A DNA stretch of 64,000 bases from Acidithiobacillus ferrianus (GTDB lineage: Bacteria; Pseudomonadota; Gammaproteobacteria; Acidithiobacillales; Acidithiobacillaceae). The translations under genes were made by a program, and so were the position numbers. Shown piece by piece: positions 17,101 to 23,926 of this stretch. Below the pieces are notes generated by a model that was given only the letters and a program-made list of their open reading frames with translations, had not been told where the DNA came from and searched no databases. Each line of letters begins with the position of its first letter. Position 1 is the first letter of the stretch. The stretch covers positions 248,001 through 312,000 of the forward strand of contig NZ_WNJL01000037.1 of assembly GCF_010378095.1 (NCBI RefSeq), in the 5' to 3' direction.

Positions 17101-17548
17101 CGACGATCGCGCCGGCTGCAACATGTTGCTGCACCCCGTCGATTTTCTGACGGGTACCGAACATCTCCGCCTGCATAATGGTGACAGCCTCTTTCACGGC
17201 TTCATCGTGGGCGACCAACAGCCTCTCATCGCCGCCGATTAACGCTGCTTCTGACACACTTTTTGGGGCTGACAGGGTAACGTCTTCACCACTCCTGCGC
17301 TCCTTGTTAGGGTCGCTTGGGGTTGGGAGTTTTTCACCTGTAGGCAATTCACCGGCCAGCAACTTATCGAATTTTTCAAAGTCTTCCGCCTGGAACTCGC
17401 CTTGCAGGCCAAGGGCTTCGGCGCCAGCGCCCAACCACTCGGCGGGGGCATGGCCCTCAGCGCCATCCTGGGATTGGTGATAATATTCGCCTTCTTTGTA
17501 GTACTGGCCGCCCTCTGAGGCGGCGCCATTCGGCGATCGGGTAATCAT
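14168..17548 (-). CDS. MobF-family relaxase/helicase (TrwC/TraA-like)
   Basis: 1126 residues. The N-terminal relaxase domain has candidate nicking tyrosines (Y16, Y17, Y22, Y23) and the three-His metal site H153 (F-R-H-E-T-A-R) with H169 and H171 (Q-I-H-T-H-T). The middle holds a RecD/TraI-like helicase with Walker A G-Y-A-G-A-G-K-T-T near residue 480 and Walker B I-I-I-D-E-V-G-M. The C-terminal ~180 residues are charged and Pro/Gln-rich. The protein would nick oriT, stay covalently attached and unwind the strand for transfer. The start lacks the usual M-L-S opening of TrwC but begins close to the tyrosines. Motif copy 10 lies 67 bases upstream. Confidence 0.93.
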   Translation of the reverse strand: MITRSPNGAASEGGQYYKEGEYYHQSQDGAEGHAPAEWLGAGAEALGLQGEFQAEDFEKFDKLLAGELPTGEKLPTPSDPNKERRSGEDVTLSAPKSVSEAALIGGDERLLVAHDEAVKEAVTIMQAEMFGTRQKIDGVQQHVAAGAIVGAFRHETARPVDGVVDPQIHTHTVWINGALREDGQWRSADWKMEKGDFARLDAIYKARLASKAQDLGYPVRKTKDGFELSGISDKALKPFSARTDQIDKELEKRGLTREGSTDGQRDAANISTRQGKIHQTQEAQHKQWEERAEAANVLTEIRTAVEVARQNSVTPIPPRDPKIHALETAEAIKSAVRHLGEREHVFDCKRLETEALRAGIKDQVTHQDVVKALDNINREKLYAETGLIKAEVKGQEDKEFFTTKAALARDEKMIAQMKSGQNKFEPAMTAERVAETIKNFEREKGFALSTGQRDALVLALSSKDQIVGWQGYAGAGKTTAIEAAAQALKAQCREVIGLAPTGKAAQELAASLAGADVKAQTIAKWEAAGAKGDKNTTIIIDEVGMVSSRDMQKIMDRAEKTGMQVIALGDFRQIQSVEAGSPAKLLQDNGMKTAVIDDIRRQNNQQLKAVVESFAKGDAKEGVEKTAPYIQKVNVADGKTAREAIADAAARDYLSRPDELRRATIVVVATNQTRKLLNEKIRDGLKKDGTIDGEKESAIRTLHKTDFTREQMREAHNYEPGQKIVPMRNYEERGVRFADPERQKAYQGASKASDKKPPAVPMEKGQEYTVKDVDTAKGTVILENKGGDRVEWKPEQASKVRVYNQDQTKVAPGDVIVSRENQQFESVKGEQVQIVNGQKGEVKGQTQDGTIIAEFKDAKGETKEVLIGANEGAKLEHGYSGTVHAAQGATAKEVIGAIESKSELNNANQAYVALSRAKDDAVVYSDDPEKLAEKWQGYNFQKNANEHAHEGDKGRHDPVKEERNLQPIERDETGKYPEPEAIKSERDMEKFREANPHIVAAAKVHAEQKPQQPETAKAVPGKGVEREAPVGAPRNDVKAERQTAAPQAQRQGSQAKGQVRDGKTPAKLSPEHTEKLKDWAQTQRPAQDKAPALGQEPKGPQAPTHDKVPAPAKQHKGHDGGMEREM

Positions 17549-17591
17549 GATGTGTCCTTTGGGGCCGGGTGGCCCCCTATCTGCGTTTTAT

Positions 17592-17615
17592 CTACCTATC
17601 CCCCACTGCCAAATT
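17592..17615 (-). promoter_or_regulatory. Element motif copy 10 (relaxase unit)
   Basis: Minus strand AATTTGGCAG, then GGGATAGGTAG; 67 bases before the relaxase ATG. Confidence 0.75.
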
Positions 17616-17617
17616 GC

Positions 17618-19447
17618 CTACATGGCAAAGGGGTCGTCGTGGTCGTGTCCAGCCACCTCTTCGTCTATTTCACCCGCCGTTTTGAACTCGTCAGCGCTTG
17701 TTACGGTGGGTGCGTCCTCAGCCGTGCCCGTCGATATAGAGGACCTATGACCGGGCAGAACGCCCATGTCATGGGTAGTGGGGATATACGCGGCAGTCCG
17801 GGCCGTCCTATCCTTGCGGACGAGTTTGACGCGGGCCGTCATCATCTCCTTGGGACCCATGTAGCGGAGAATCCCTTCAAGGTTTGGCAACCCCTGGATC
17901 TGGGCGGGCAGGATGGCCGGCTCGGTCGAATGTTGAAAGGTGGTCGACTCTCCACCACCTTGCGCACTCGTGCTTTCCCCTTCCACCCCCCTAATGATGT
18001 GACGATCCCCGACGATCCCGGACCCCCACTTAGCCGTATCAGGATCGGGCAAGCGCATAATCAACTGGGTCTGAGGCAAACCAAGAAAGCTTTCCGCGCC
18101 GTCTTTTCCGTATCGTTCCCTCGCTTGAGCCACATTCTGGAAACCCACCACTTCACAGAGCCCAAATTTGCGGCCTTCCGCCATGGCCTCGACCAGCTTT
18201 GGCATTTTTTGCAACGTTGGCGCCTCGTCCACGAATAACCAGACACGCCGGCTACGATCTGGGGGAAGCATCATGACTCCAGTCACAAAGGTATCGATAA
18301 ATAAGGACAGCAAAGGGCGCAATGTTGCGCGCTGATCCGCGCGGCTGGTCAAAAAAATCCAGCGTCCTTCATTGCGCTTTTCATTAGTCACCCATTCCCG
18401 AATGGAGAATGGCAATTCTCCGGGCTTTGGATCACGAAGATACCTCAAGCAGGTTGTGGGCGCCGTCATGCTCGCTCGTGAATTTGAAAACGTCTGGCTA
18501 CTTCCAACCAGTCCAATTAGCCCGTGTTTTTCCACCATAGAGATTAGGTCTTCATTACTGGCAGACATAATATAACGAACCAGTTCCTGGACACTTCCAG
18601 CTTCACTCAAGATGGTCACCAGAAGCGCACGGGCGGATTGCGGAAAGAACGGTTGCCGCTCATCGTCGGGAATTAACCCCGCCGCGATTTGCTCATAATC
18701 CGCTTGACTCGTTGCGTCAGCCCATGGCGTCCATGGCGCGCTACGGGCATCCAAAGGATTCAGTATAACGTCACCTTCACGATAAAATCGTGCCGTGAAC
18801 TCGCCGGCTGGATCATAAATACAAGCCCGCTCATTCCTGTTACGGACAACTTCCAGCATGTCTGAAATAACCGTTGACTTGCCAACACCAGGAGCGCCGG
18901 CCAGCAGGAAATGGGACGGCTCTGCTTCGCGCGGTATAGGTACACCACCGATAATAATAGTTTGCGCATCGGCCTTTTCAGGTTTGCGCTTTTGTTCGCG
19001 GTAATCATAAACCCGCGTTCCGCGCACCAGTTCGCCGCCGCTGTCATCTTCGTCGGTAACCGCCTGCTTTTTCTTGTGCAGAAGGATGCGATGGACAATG
19101 AAGAGGGTGCCGATTGCCATCATAAAACCGATGCTCTGAGATGTGATTAGTGTCAGGCTCATGGCGGTTGCGGTTACCCACAATGCACCTAGGAATTGCC
19201 ACCTTGTGGCCTTCGTGCTGCCGTTTTTCTGAGTGTTTCTTCCACCATAAACACCGAGCCCGAAGATTAGCACAGCCATGAGATAGGCGGGCATCATGAC
19301 TGTGCCATGATCATAGCCTGCGGCACTCATGCCCATGGAAGTCAGGGCAGAAGTAACCATAACGAGCGCCCATAACCAGAAGGCCGCGGCTCCCGCGCCT
19401 TTGGTGAAGCTCTCTTTTTTACGTCCGGGGGTTGCGTTTGTGTCCAT
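17618..19447 (-). CDS. traD-like: Type IV coupling protein (TraD/TrwB-like)
   Basis: 609 residues. Four hydrophobic segments in the first ~120 residues anchor the N-terminus. Walker A is G-A-P-G-V-G-K-S-T at 184-192 and a Walker B-like segment V-W-L-F-V-D-E-A-P-T lies near residue 400. This ATPase links the relaxase-DNA complex to a mating channel. It is encoded directly upstream of the relaxase and downstream of a 52-residue acidic gene, and the three with motif copies 10 and 11 form the mobilisation core. With no channel genes in the element, it must dock on a helper system. Confidence 0.92.
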   Translation of the reverse strand: MDTNATPGRKKESFTKGAGAAAFWLWALVMVTSALTSMGMSAAGYDHGTVMMPAYLMAVLIFGLGVYGGRNTQKNGSTKATRWQFLGALWVTATAMSLTLITSQSIGFMMAIGTLFIVHRILLHKKKQAVTDEDDSGGELVRGTRVYDYREQKRKPEKADAQTIIIGGVPIPREAEPSHFLLAGAPGVGKSTVISDMLEVVRNRNERACIYDPAGEFTARFYREGDVILNPLDARSAPWTPWADATSQADYEQIAAGLIPDDERQPFFPQSARALLVTILSEAGSVQELVRYIMSASNEDLISMVEKHGLIGLVGSSQTFSNSRASMTAPTTCLRYLRDPKPGELPFSIREWVTNEKRNEGRWIFLTSRADQRATLRPLLSLFIDTFVTGVMMLPPDRSRRVWLFVDEAPTLQKMPKLVEAMAEGRKFGLCEVVGFQNVAQARERYGKDGAESFLGLPQTQLIMRLPDPDTAKWGSGIVGDRHIIRGVEGESTSAQGGGESTTFQHSTEPAILPAQIQGLPNLEGILRYMGPKEMMTARVKLVRKDRTARTAAYIPTTHDMGVLPGHRSSISTGTAEDAPTVTSADEFKTAGEIDEEVAGHDHDDPFAM

Positions 19448-19477
19448 TACACTTGCTCCTTTATGCGGATATTCGGG

Positions 19478-19636
19478 TTATATGGACCAGATACTATCAA
19501 GGCATTCGTCTTCCAGTTGGGCGCCGAGGTCGTCTGAAATGGCGTCTTCGATATCCCCATCAAGGGGGATATCGTTGTCGATATTCCCCACTGTCGGGGT
19601 GCAAGGTGCGGCTTCAAAGTCGTTTGCGCTGTCCAT
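19478..19636 (-). CDS. Small acidic protein, 52 residues
   Basis: The ATG at 19636 has AAAAGGAGCCGCAAA in front and lies 47 bases from motif copy 11. The sequence is dominated by Asp and Glu (N-D-I-P-L-D-G-D-I-E-D-A-I-S-D-D) and ends D-S-I-W-S-I. The coupling-protein gene starts 30 bases later, so they share a message. No family. Strong acidity suggests interaction with a basic protein or a DNA-mimic role; this is speculation. Confidence 0.55.
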   Translation of the reverse strand: MDSANDFEAAPCTPTVGNIDNDIPLDGDIEDAISDDLGAQLEDECLDSIWSI

Positions 19637-19659
19637 TTTGCGGCTCCTTTTTGTGGTAT

Positions 19660-19683
19660 CCATCTATATGGTGATGCCAAATT
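19660..19683 (-). promoter_or_regulatory. Element motif copy 11 (acidic protein-coupling protein unit)
   Basis: Minus strand AATTTGGCAT, then CATATAGATGG; 47 bases before the ATG at 19636. Confidence 0.75.
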
Positions 19684-19691
19684 GCCAGCGT

Positions 19692-20060
19692 TCAGTATCC
19701 CTTGCCGATGGCGTCTTTCAGCTTCTGCACGTCTGCGTCTACCTTTGCCAAGTAGGGTGCTTTAGCGTGCTCCGCGCCGTTCCTCGACAAACTCTGGATC
19801 TCCTTTACAGCCAGCGATACCCAGTTCACCTTTGTGACCAGGCGGGCAAAGTCCACGTCTTCAATGCGGGCCAGTTTGGCGTTAATCTCCGCCACCAGAC
19901 TATGCAAATAATCAATATAAAGACGGCCTTTACCCATCTGGATGAGCACCCGGATATATTCTGATCGCGTCATTCCCAAGGTTTTCGCTTCGCTATCCAG
20001 TGTGGCGATCTCTTCCTGGGTGTAACGCATAGTCACGTATTTCTTACGCTCGATAGCCAT
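19692..20060 (-). CDS. Relaxosome accessory protein, MobC/TraJ-like
   Basis: 122 residues. The N-terminal part has the ribbon-helix-helix layout of relaxosome proteins: K-K-Y-V-T-M-R-Y-T-Q-E-E-I, then L-G-M-T-R-S-E-Y-I-R-V-L-I. A helical C-terminus follows. Such proteins bind oriT and help the relaxase open it. AGGAG lies 10 bases before the chosen ATG. The candidate oriT palindromes are immediately upstream (20150-20285), and motif copy 12 lies 76 bases upstream. It is a single-gene unit. Confidence 0.7.
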   Translation of the reverse strand: MAIERKKYVTMRYTQEEIATLDSEAKTLGMTRSEYIRVLIQMGKGRLYIDYLHSLVAEINAKLARIEDVDFARLVTKVNWVSLAVKEIQSLSRNGAEHAKAPYLAKVDADVQKLKDAIGKGY

Positions 20061-20112
20061 GTCTCTATATCTCCTGTTTCGCATTAGCCGTGTATCACGC
20101 GGGGAAGCCCCG

Positions 20113-20136
20113 TCGTCATTGGGCCACTGCCAAATT
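20113..20136 (-). promoter_or_regulatory. Element motif copy 12 (MobC-like gene)
   Basis: Minus strand AATTTGGCAG, then CCCAATGACG; 76 bases before the ATG at 20060. The downstream half is the poorest of the set. Confidence 0.55.
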
Positions 20137-20146
20137 GACGGCGGAT

Positions 20147-20285
20147 TTCGTCACACACTTTTCATTGACGTGTGACACGCCAGAAAGCCAGCACCAGCAC
20201 GGCTTTCAACGCAAGTTGCCTACCCCTTGGGGGTAGCGACTTGTGTGAATCTTTTAGGGGGTCTGGGGCGGAGCCCCAGCGCGGC
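20147..20285. other. Candidate origin of transfer: three inverted repeats
   Basis: A non-coding stretch upstream of the relaxosome gene holds GTCACAC/GTGTGAC (20150-20156, 20170-20176), a 15-bp imperfect pair CAAGTTGCCTACCCC/GGGGGTAGCGACTTG around TT (20212-20243), and CTGGGGC-GGA-GCCCCAG (20263-20279). Dense palindromes beside the accessory gene and two genes from the relaxase are the usual oriT setting. The nick site is not identified. Confidence 0.5.
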
Positions 20286-20341
20286 TTTGGCTTTTCCAAT
20301 TCCAGCTATGCAGAAATCGGAACCTTAGCCAATGCCATACG

Positions 20342-20749
20342 TTAAACGGTTTCACATGCAGCCAATCCAATCTTGAAGGATTTCCAGTTAGCAGGAGAAT
20401 CAAATTCTGTCAACTCAAGCAAACGAATATGCGCTCTGAAAAACGCACAGGGATTTTTACCAATCGTTTTTCCCCAAATGTCTTTTCGCTCGAGCGTTTC
20501 CCCCGCGCTTCCCCAATAGTAATTCGCGCAAACCCATTGCGCCCTTCGACCCAGCCCCGCGCATTGCACCGGCAACATCTGCCCTGTTAATTCCGGCACC
20601 TTCCACCCCGTCTTTTTTAATGTGAAGTTTTTAGCAACGTCATGTTCAACGTGAACATGAGTAACCGATGCCAGATACACCATATTCATAACCACAGTAA
20701 AAGCCACCATGACAAACAACGTCCAGAAAATTACCCTTTTCATTTTCAT
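20342..20749 (-). CDS. Membrane-anchored protein, 135 residues
   Basis: Starts M-K-M-K-R-V-I-F-W-T-L-F-V-M-V-A-F-T-V-V, a single transmembrane helix, then a periplasmic-type domain with four Cys (V-Q-C-A-G, V-C-A-N, P-C-A-F, A-A-C-E). It is the last gene of a four-gene membrane unit headed by motif copy 13. No clear ribosome site, and the start could be the Met two codons further. Family unknown; an envelope role is inferred from topology. Confidence 0.55.
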   Translation of the reverse strand: MKMKRVIFWTLFVMVAFTVVMNMVYLASVTHVHVEHDVAKNFTLKKTGWKVPELTGQMLPVQCAGLGRRAQWVCANYYWGSAGETLERKDIWGKTIGKNPCAFFRAHIRLLELTEFDSPANWKSFKIGLAACETV

Positions 20750-20798
20750 CACACACACCCCCCATTCGTAAAGGCGGGCGATGTGCCCGCCGGTTATT

Positions 20799-21002
20799 TC
20801 ATGCCGCTTCCTGCAATTGCCGCAACTCGTTGCGAGTGATTGCCGCGTCTTCCAGCGCACGGCCATCTTTATGTTTTGAGTAATAGCCCACAACATAATC
20901 AGGGCAGGAAGACAATGCTTTTGCTTCCTTGCTCCCAGCAATGCACCACTGCACGGCTAAGGTGATGTCCAAGTATGCGCACCACAGTTTTTCGGTTTTC
21001 AT
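20799..21002 (-). CDS. Small protein, 67 residues
   Basis: Starts M-K-T-E-K-L-W-C-A-Y-L-D-I-T-L-A-V-Q-W-C and ends in a polar helix (R-N-E-L-R-Q-L-Q-E-A-A). It begins one base after the stop of the preceding gene, so translation is coupled. Weak hydrophobic N-terminus, perhaps membrane-associated. No family recognised. Confidence 0.5.
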   Translation of the reverse strand: MKTEKLWCAYLDITLAVQWCIAGSKEAKALSSCPDYVVGYYSKHKDGRALEDAAITRNELRQLQEAA

Positions 21003-21003
21003 T

Positions 21004-21195
21004 TCACACCCCCAACATGTGCCACAAATTGTACATCGCCCATAGGCCGTCTATTGCGCAGAATGCGAACATGACGGCCAACCACTCCACGGCTTCCTGT
21101 GCGCCTTTTTCAGTCCTGATATATTTCTCCAGGATTAGCTTTTCGGTGATGATGCGGGCCGCCCAGTCTTTCCAGATTTGATCAAGGTATTTCAT
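21004..21195 (-). CDS. Small C-tail-anchored protein, 63 residues
   Basis: The ATG at 21195 follows CAGGGAGTGTGAA and overlaps the end of the upstream gene by 4 bases. The first half is an amphipathic helix (W-K-D-W-A-A-R-I-I-T-E-K-L); the second half is hydrophobic (V-E-W-L-A-V-M-F-A-F-C-A), probably one membrane helix. Part of the unit controlled by motif copy 13. Function unknown. Confidence 0.5.
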   Translation of the reverse strand: MKYLDQIWKDWAARIITEKLILEKYIRTEKGAQEAVEWLAVMFAFCAIDGLWAMYNLWHMLGV

Positions 21196-21374
21196 TTCAC
21201 ACTCCCTGCTTTTCCATTCAATACGCATGCCAAGCTGTACCCGCCATGCACAGCACAATACGATGTGCTACGCACGGGCAGGGGCTTTTGTGGAGCACTT
21301 GCCAATGCCCATGTATCGCCACCTGCAATTCCAAAGCTAAGGGCCAAGACAACAACAATAATCCAGGTTTTCAT
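21192..21374 (-). CDS. Small secreted protein, 60 residues
   Basis: The ATG at 21374 follows AAAGGGATTGAAA. A signal peptide (M-K-T-W-I-I-V-V-V-L-A-L-S-F-G-I-A-G-G) precedes a ~40-residue mature part with two Cys (S-Y-C-A-V and L-A-C-V-L). First gene of the four-gene membrane unit, 71 bases after motif copy 13. No family recognised. Confidence 0.55.
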   Translation of the reverse strand: MKTWIIVVVLALSFGIAGGDTWALASAPQKPLPVRSTSYCAVHGGYSLACVLNGKAGSVK

Positions 21375-21421
21375 TTTCAATCCCTTTGGGGCCGGTGGCC
21401 CCTTGCGGTTTTCGGTTCACT

Positions 21422-21445
21422 TCACTTATGCGGCACTGCCAAATT
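21422..21445 (-). promoter_or_regulatory. Element motif copy 13 (membrane-protein unit)
   Basis: Minus strand AATTTGGCAG, then CGCATAAGTG; 71 bases before the ATG at 21374. It abuts the stop codon of the next gene upstream. Confidence 0.7.
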
Positions 21446-21669
21446 CAGGCAGGGAATACCGGTGCCGGGTTTCCGCGCTCCATTGCCAGGCTGATCAACT
21501 CTTCCTGGGCCTTGGTGTCACCAATTGCAGCCAACCGTTTCCAGTCACGAATTTTACGGGCCTGTTTCATGCGCACCTTCAGCTTAACCACAGCCATTTC
21601 GTAACGTAGTTTGCAGCGGTATTTCTGAGCACGCTTTTCTTGTTCAGGGGTCTTCACTTTCTTTACCAT
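21445..21669 (-). CDS. Small very basic protein, 74 residues
   Basis: Starts M-V-K-K-V-K-T-P-E-Q-E-K-R-A-Q-K-Y-R-C-K-L-R-Y and stays Lys/Arg-rich for two thirds of its length, so it probably binds nucleic acid. AGGAAGTGAGTC precedes the ATG; motif copy 14 lies 68 bases upstream. A single-gene unit. No known fold is recognised. Confidence 0.55.
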   Translation of the reverse strand: MVKKVKTPEQEKRAQKYRCKLRYEMAVVKLKVRMKQARKIRDWKRLAAIGDTKAQEELISLAMERGNPAPVFPA

Positions 21670-21713
21670 GACTCACTTCCTGTCTATCGATAGGGGCGGC
21701 TGAATTGCCGCTC

Positions 21714-21737
21714 CTACCTATATGTCACTGCCAAATT
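21714..21737 (-). promoter_or_regulatory. Element motif copy 14
   Basis: Minus strand AATTTGGCAG, then GACATATAGGTAG, the best match to the overall consensus; 68 bases before the ATG at 21669. Confidence 0.8.
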
Positions 21738-22081
21738 CATTTCTTGGGGGAAGCGTCGCGCAAAAATCTTGAGTGGTATTTTAAGAACCAGCGATCAACA
21801 AGCCATGCCACAAAGAACGAGGTCTCGCTTGCAGATGAAATTTCCAATGCGCCACGCCAATGTGTGCATGAATAAATCACGGCTTTAATCCAGACGTGCC
21901 AAAACCGCCCAGTCAAATTCCCGGCCACATATCTATCCACTAGAAGGACCACACCGCCCCAAAAATCAGGGAACCTTACCCACGTTATAAAGTGGAACAG
22001 CCAGATCATTAGAAAAAATGATATTGTTGTCACCGTTATAGCTCTGGAGATACGACCGGGAAGTGATATGGACTCATTCAT
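21737..22081 (-). CDS. Integral membrane protein, 114 residues
   Basis: A hydrophobic helix (V-T-T-I-S-F-F-L-M-I-W-L-F-H-F-I) near the N-terminus is followed by moderately hydrophobic segments (G-G-V-V-L-L-V-D, F-W-H-V-W-I-K-A-V-I) and a basic tail. It resembles in size and pattern the small inner-membrane proteins of integrative elements (DUF4400-like), but the match is weak. AGGAGACTAGTAG precedes the ATG. Upstream lie the 22108-22254 repeats and no AATTTGGCA motif, so control differs from its neighbours. Confidence 0.5.
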   Translation of the reverse strand: MNESISLPGRISRAITVTTISFFLMIWLFHFITWVRFPDFWGGVVLLVDRYVAGNLTGRFWHVWIKAVIYSCTHWRGALEISSASETSFFVAWLVDRWFLKYHSRFLRDASPKK

Positions 22082-22107
22082 GTCTACTAGTCTCCTTTGT
22101 GGACTGA

Positions 22108-22254
22108 CTCGATACTTTTAGTACGTACCAACCAGTCGGTTAACTGGCTTCAAGGGTGGAAAGTACAGACTGGCTACCTAAAAGTGCTGTGCTTCATTAG
22201 CGCCAGACGATATACTGATAAAGCCGTGTACCGGCTCGATACTTTTAGGTACAC
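22108..22254. repeat. Cluster of repeated CTCGATACTTTTA elements
   Basis: CTCGATACTTTTA occurs at 22108-22120 and 22235-22247, and the inverted form TACCTAAAAGT at 22175-22185. The second copy is framed by GTGTACC (22226-22232) and GGTACAC (22248-22254), and the first is followed by the palindrome GTACGTAC. The 279-base gene-free gap 22082-22360 therefore looks like a replication-origin, partition or operator site. Which one cannot be decided. Confidence 0.45.
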
Positions 22255-22360
22255 AGATTCAGGAAGGCGTCTAGCGTGCCCGCCATGCGTTTTGACGCCT
22301 TATCGGTAGGTTAGGTAGTGCCTACCACCAGAAAACGCACCAGAAGGCAGGGAAAGCCGC

Positions 22361-22813
22361 CTAGTGAAGCGGTACGGCACGGGTATTGCCGTCGGCCCCG
22401 CGCAGGATGGCGACTTGTTCGCCTGGATGGAGGCCGGGGTTGCCGACTTCCGGCACACCCAGCAATTGGCCATCCGTGAGCTTGACCATCACTTCAGTGC
22501 CGCGTACATGGCCGGAAGTGACGGCATTCCCCAAAATCGCGCCGCCGATGACGCCGCCAATCGCCGCGATCGGGGAAGCCCCGATGGCGTAGCCAGCGGC
22601 ACCTCCTACAAGAGCACCAAGGGTGCCGTGTGCGGTTTGGGCTTGGGCGTTGGAGACATGGATGGGTTGGCAGCGGATTACGGTGCCTTCTGCCAGGGCT
22701 TGGGCCTGCAAATTTTCTGTTGAAGAATAGCGTTGATAACTCAACGGGGTGGTGGCGCAGCCGGCCAAGGCCAGAGTGATGGCTAGGGCGGGGATGATGA
22801 TTTTCTTTTTCAT
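22361..22813 (-). CDS. Glycine-zipper outer-membrane lipoprotein
   Basis: 150 residues. Signal and lipobox L-A-L-A-G-C (Cys at about 19), then a Gly-zipper segment L-G-A-L-V-G-G-A-A-G-Y-A-I-G ... G-G-V-I-G-G-A-I-L-G as in SlyB/Rick_17kDa-type lipoproteins, and a C-terminal beta domain (V-A-I-L-R-G-A-D-G). Such proteins insert in or stabilise the outer membrane. GGAGC precedes the ATG, and motif copy 15 lies 48 bases upstream. On a mobile element it may help the transfer apparatus or surface exclusion. Confidence 0.75.
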   Translation of the reverse strand: MKKKIIIPALAITLALAGCATTPLSYQRYSSTENLQAQALAEGTVIRCQPIHVSNAQAQTAHGTLGALVGGAAGYAIGASPIAAIGGVIGGAILGNAVTSGHVRGTEVMVKLTDGQLLGVPEVGNPGLHPGEQVAILRGADGNTRAVPLH

Positions 22814-22837
22814 GGGTGGTGCTCCTGACAGGAAGAT

Positions 22838-22861
22838 CTACCTATCAGGCGCTGCCAAATT
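22838..22861 (-). promoter_or_regulatory. Element motif copy 15 (glycine-zipper lipoprotein)
   Basis: Minus strand AATTTGGCAG, then CTGATAGGTAG; 48 bases before the ATG at 22813. It is the rightmost copy. Confidence 0.75.
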
Positions 22862-22920
22862 CAGCGCGCCACGGAGTTTATGGGGGGAAGGTGAGGCTTG
22901 GTGAGGAACGTTCCGGCCCC

Positions 22921-22949
22921 TTGAAAAGACTCCCCCCGTATCCCATACT
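22921..22949 (+). promoter_or_regulatory. Possible promoter of the TIGR04255 cassette
   Basis: TTGAAA (22921-22926), 17 bases, CATACT (22944-22949); it reads rightward to the gene at 23063. Weak, by-eye match. Confidence 0.35.
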
Positions 22950-23062
22950 GCCAACATGGGGCAGATAGTGAGCTATACGACAGTCCATGGGCAATCCGGA
23001 GCAAGCGGGCAGTCGCTCCTTGGGGACCTCCGCTGTCATCAGTTACCAGCAAAAGAGGCTTT

Positions 23063-23926
23063 ATGACCGGTAAAAGCCATCAACCCAGCGGGCTGGCCCT
23101 CCCGGAATTTGGGACTCCGCCTTTGATTGAAACAGTGATCGGCGTCCAGTTCGATCCACTGCCCAACTTGGATATCCCCCGCATAGGGCTGCTATGGCAA
23201 CGCTTCCGCGAGCGCCTGCCAGCCGTTCAAAACATGCCCCCCCTAGAACCAGTGATTGAGAGGGCGGGAGTCCGCAAAGTCTCTGGATGGCCTGCTCTTC
23301 GTTTTGGGGGACAAGCACCTTTGCCACGTTGCTGGTTTCTCAACCTCGCCGGAAACGAGCTCCTCCAGATCCAACAAGATCGGTTTATTTGGAACTGGAG
23401 AAAGGTCGCAGAGAATGACAGCTACCCCAGATATGAAAAGTGCATTCGCCAAAACTTCATTGAGCACTTAGGAGAGTTCCTAAATTTTTTGTTGCAAGAA
23501 AACGTTGGCGATTTTCGCCCTAACCAGTGCGAAATAATTTATGTGAATCACATCATATCTGGGCCTGAGCAGGGATGGGAAACACACAAAGACGCAGGCA
23601 AGGTATTCCAATGTTGGAACTCAGCTTATGTAGACAGCACTGTTCCTGAAATCGAGAGTATACAAATGGCCGTTTCCCATATCATCAACAGCGCAAAGAA
23701 CGAGTTTCTGGGGAGGCTCCACGTAACTATTGAACCCGCCTTCCGGAACGAGGATGACAAGCCGATTTTCGTGATGACGCTTACAGCCAGAGGAAAGCCG
23801 TTAAATCCCGATATCAGCGGCGTCATGGAGATGCTGGATATTGGGCGAAAACTAGTGGTGGAAACTTTCACGGCTATGACAACCAAAGGAATGCACGAAG
23901 TCTGGGAGAAACAACATGGCAGCTGA
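23063..23926 (+). CDS. TIGR04255-family protein
   Basis: 287 residues. The opening L-P-E-F-G-T-P-P-L-I-E-T-V-I-G-V-Q-F is the signature of the sporadically distributed TIGR04255 family, whose biochemical role is not established. The rest is a mixed alpha/beta domain ending in V-V-E-T-F-T-A-M-T-T-K-G-M-H-E-V-W. AGAGG precedes the ATG. It runs opposite to the flanking minus-strand block, and its stop overlaps the next gene by 11 bases, so it leads a three-gene cassette. Family members sit in genomic islands next to varied small partners, which suggests a defence or toxin-antitoxin-like module; that is inference. Confidence 0.75.
   Translation: MTGKSHQPSGLALPEFGTPPLIETVIGVQFDPLPNLDIPRIGLLWQRFRERLPAVQNMPPLEPVIERAGVRKVSGWPALRFGGQAPLPRCWFLNLAGNELLQIQQDRFIWNWRKVAENDSYPRYEKCIRQNFIEHLGEFLNFLLQENVGDFRPNQCEIIYVNHIISGPEQGWETHKDAGKVFQCWNSAYVDSTVPEIESIQMAVSHIINSAKNEFLGRLHVTIEPAFRNEDDKPIFVMTLTARGKPLNPDISGVMEMLDIGRKLVVETFTAMTTKGMHEVWEKQHGS

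Noticed and set aside
22108..22254. CRISPR array.
   Set aside because: Only two direct copies, 127 bases apart, without regular spacers; no cas genes in the window.
3937..22861. Reading the 15-copy motif as sigma-54 promoters (TGGCA at -24).
   Set aside because: The GC expected at -12 is absent: ATAG occupies that place in nearly all copies.
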